This document shows, one piece after another, positions 6,345 to 7,687 of a DNA stretch of 7,687 nt. The notes beneath the pieces are model-generated. The model saw nothing but the letters and a program-made list of their open reading frames with translations, did no database searches and was not told where the DNA came from. Position 1 is the stretch's first letter; every line of letters starts with the position of its first letter. Origin of the DNA: an uncultured Demequina sp. (GTDB lineage Bacteria > Actinomycetota > Actinomycetes > Actinomycetales > Demequinaceae); the NCBI GenBank assembly GCA_937925595.1, contig CALALQ010000160.1, forward strand, positions 1 through 7,687. The letters are read 5' to 3'. Both the position numbers and the translations under genes were made by a program.

Positions 6345-6847
6345 TCGGCATTCACTCCAAGATCTCTTGTCACGCCGTCCCAATTCGCGAACACGTCCCA
6401 CGAGTCACGCAGAACTTCAGGGAACACCTCTCGCGGCTCATGCGCCACCTGTTCCTGTGTAAGCCATGCGAACTCATCAAGCGCTTCATGCTCGTCCGCC
6501 GTGAAGGCGGCGTCGGCGCGGGGCCTGCGCTCAGCATCGGCCAATCGCCCCACGAAGAACTGCTCGAACTGGACGTATGGCCTGCTTGCGAAGTCGAACA
6601 CGGCGGTGCGGAGCCACACAGGCCCCACGAGTTCATCGACTTCGAGCAGGTAGCCGGTCTCCTCGACGAGCTCGCGCACGGCGGCGTGAGCGTAGTCCTC
6701 GTCTCCCTCGAGGCCTCCTCCTGGCGTGAACCAGAAGGAGCGCTCGGGATCGTGCGGATCGTGGCCGCGAACCAGCAGCAGCCGGCCGTCGTCGTCGAGG
6801 AGCAGCACTCGGGCGCCGCGGCGCTCGATCCTGTCCGCGCCGGGCAA
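6341..6847 (-). CDS. Nudix hydrolase, substrate unknown
   Basis: The 168-residue product has a complete Nudix box, G44-x5-E50-x7-R58-E59-L-x-E62-E63-x-G65-Y66, within [24 protein letters not shown] split around residues 43-66. Before it are a typical first strand ([17 protein letters not shown], 12-28) and WFTPGGG (39-45). Nudix enzymes hydrolyse nucleoside diphosphates linked to another group; the substrate is not predictable here. The start is uncertain. I use TTG at 6847, one base after the pdxS stop, because it gives the natural fold start and minimal overlap; a GTG at residue 14 would cut into the first strand. There is no strong Shine-Dalgarno, so coupling to pdxS is likely. The gene sits between pdxS and pdxT and its stop overlaps the pdxT start. 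Confidence 0.9.
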   Translation of the reverse strand: MPGADRIERRGARVLLLDDDGRLLLVRGHDPHDPERSFWFTPGGGLEGDEDYAHAAVRELVEETGYLLEVDELVGPVWLRTAVFDFASRPYVQFEQFFVGRLADAERRPRADAAFTADEHEALDEFAWLTQEQVAHEPREVFPEVLRDSWDVFANWDGVTRDLGVNAE

Positions 6848-6848
6848 A

Positions 6849-7687
6849 CTACCAGCCGCGCTCGGCGAGGCGGTGCGGCTCGGGAACGTCGTCGACGTTG
6901 ATGCCGACCATCGCCTCACCAAGTCCGCGAGACACCTCGGCGATGACCGCGGGGTCGTCGTAGAACGTGGTCGCCTTGACAATCGCCGCCGCTCGCTTCG
7001 CGGGGTCGCCCGACTTGAAGATTCCGGAGCCGACGAACACACCCTCGGCGCCCAGCTGCATCATCATCGCTGCGTCCGCGGGCGTCGCGATGCCGCCAGC
7101 GGTGAACAGCACCACGGGAAGCTTGCCGGTCTCCGCGATCTCCTGAACGAGCGGCAGGGGTGCCTGCAGCTCCTTCGCGGCCACGTACAGCTCGTCCTTG
7201 GGAAGAGCCGTGAGGGCCTGGATCTGCTGGCGGATCTGACGCATGTGGGTGGTGGCGTTGGAGACGTCACCCGTGCCGGCCTCGCCCTTGGAGCGGATCA
7301 TCGCCGCGCCCTCAGAGATGCGGCGCAGTGCCTCACCAAGGTTGGTGGCGCCACACACGAAGGGCACCGTGAACTGCCACTTGTCGATGTGGTGCGTGTA
7401 GTCGGCGGGCGTGAGCACCTCGGACTCGTCGACGTAGTCGACGCCAAGGCTCTGCAGCACCTGGGCCTCGACGAAGTGGCCGATGCGCGCCTTGGCCATC
7501 ACGGGGATCGACACGGCGTCGATGATTCCCTGGATGAGGTCGGGGTCGCTCATGCGCGCAACGCCGCCCTGTGCACGGATGTCCGCAGGCACGCGCTCGA
7601 GCGCCATGACGGCAACGGCTCCGGCGTCCTCCGCGATCTTCGCCTGGTCCGGCGTGACGACGTCCATGATGACGCCGCCCTTCAGCA
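6849..7687 (-). CDS. pdxS: Pyridoxal 5'-phosphate synthase subunit PdxS (5' end beyond window)
   Basis: PdxS is the (beta/alpha)8-barrel subunit that condenses ribose 5-phosphate, glyceraldehyde 3-phosphate and ammonia into PLP, working as a dodecamer decorated by PdxT. The frame is open to the window edge: the codons for LKGGVI precede the methionine at 7667, which is an internal residue and not the start. Counting that methionine as residue 23 puts D24, K81 (in MAKARIGHF) and K149 (in [10 protein letters not shown]) at the numbers used for Bacillus subtilis PdxS, so the three key residues are present. [27 protein letters not shown] is present in two adjoining blocks as the phosphate-binding region. 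About 20 N-terminal residues and the promoter lie outside the window. The stop is TAG at 6851-6849. Confidence 0.98.
   Translation of the reverse strand, partial: LKGGVIMDVVTPDQAKIAEDAGAVAVMALERVPADIRAQGGVARMSDPDLIQGIIDAVSIPVMAKARIGHFVEAQVLQSLGVDYVDESEVLTPADYTHHIDKWQFTVPFVCGATNLGEALRRISEGAAMIRSKGEAGTGDVSNATTHMRQIRQQIQALTALPKDELYVAAKELQAPLPLVQEIAETGKLPVVLFTAGGIATPADAAMMMQLGAEGVFVGSGIFKSGDPAKRAAAIVKATTFYDDPAVIAEVSRGLGEAMVGINVDDVPEPHRLAERGW

Noticed and set aside
5751..6401. Longer pdxT reading starting at 6401
   Set aside because: The added residues are out-of-frame Nudix sequence; PdxT proteins begin at the [11 protein letters not shown] segment.
5739..6653. 304-codon open frame on the plus strand, opposite pdxT and the Nudix gene
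   Set aside because: It is antisense to intact catalytic motifs of two genes and shows no domain of its own.
6341..7042. Longer Nudix reading starting at 7042 inside pdxS
   Set aside because: It would overlap pdxS by about 190 bases with an Arg/Ser-rich out-of-frame extension.

Overview
The window is a compact, GC-rich chromosomal segment with every recognisable gene on the minus strand. Read 5' to 3' on that strand the order is pdxS (5' end cut off by the window), a Nudix hydrolase, pdxT, satD-like, a small membrane protein, yebC, ruvC, ruvA, ruvB and secD (3' end cut off by the window). The pdxST-yebC-ruvCAB-secD backbone, strong use of GTG starts (six of the nine visible starts), high GC, and an actinobacterial-type SecD with a Pro/Ser-rich periplasm-side linker point to Actinomycetota. 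The order Micrococcales is likely, but I cannot name a genus.

Region by region: 6849-7687 is PdxS, the synthase half of the pyridoxal 5'-phosphate (PLP) synthase. It is followed almost without a gap by a Nudix hydrolase (6341-6847), whose stop overlaps the start of pdxT (5751-6344), the glutaminase half. A 57-bp AT-rich island (5694-5750, about 33% GC) then carries a clear sigma-A-type promoter and four evenly spaced half-sites of a putative operator. It drives a two-gene module: a SatD-family protein with a C-terminal helix-turn-helix (5088-5693) and a three-segment membrane protein (4712-5083). After that comes yebC (3897-4652), with a possible promoter of its own, and ruvC 2 bp behind it. 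A 125-bp gap (3233-3357) holds a near-perfect actinobacterial SOS (LexA) box, then ruvA and ruvB overlapping by 8 bp. A 78-bp gap separates ruvB from secD; yajC, which usually sits here in Actinobacteria, is absent.

Functionally this is mostly core housekeeping: vitamin B6 synthesis, YebC-type translation/regulation factor, Holliday junction branch migration and resolution, and the Sec translocon motor accessory. The least ordinary part is the SatD/membrane-protein pair with its 14-bp-periodic operator-promoter, inserted between pdxT and yebC. Other points worth a look are the Nudix gene splitting pdxS from pdxT, the SOS box placed before ruvA rather than before ruvC, and the missing yajC. 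I see no mobile elements, CRISPR arrays, tRNA or rRNA genes, and no gene-free stretch longer than about 125 bp.
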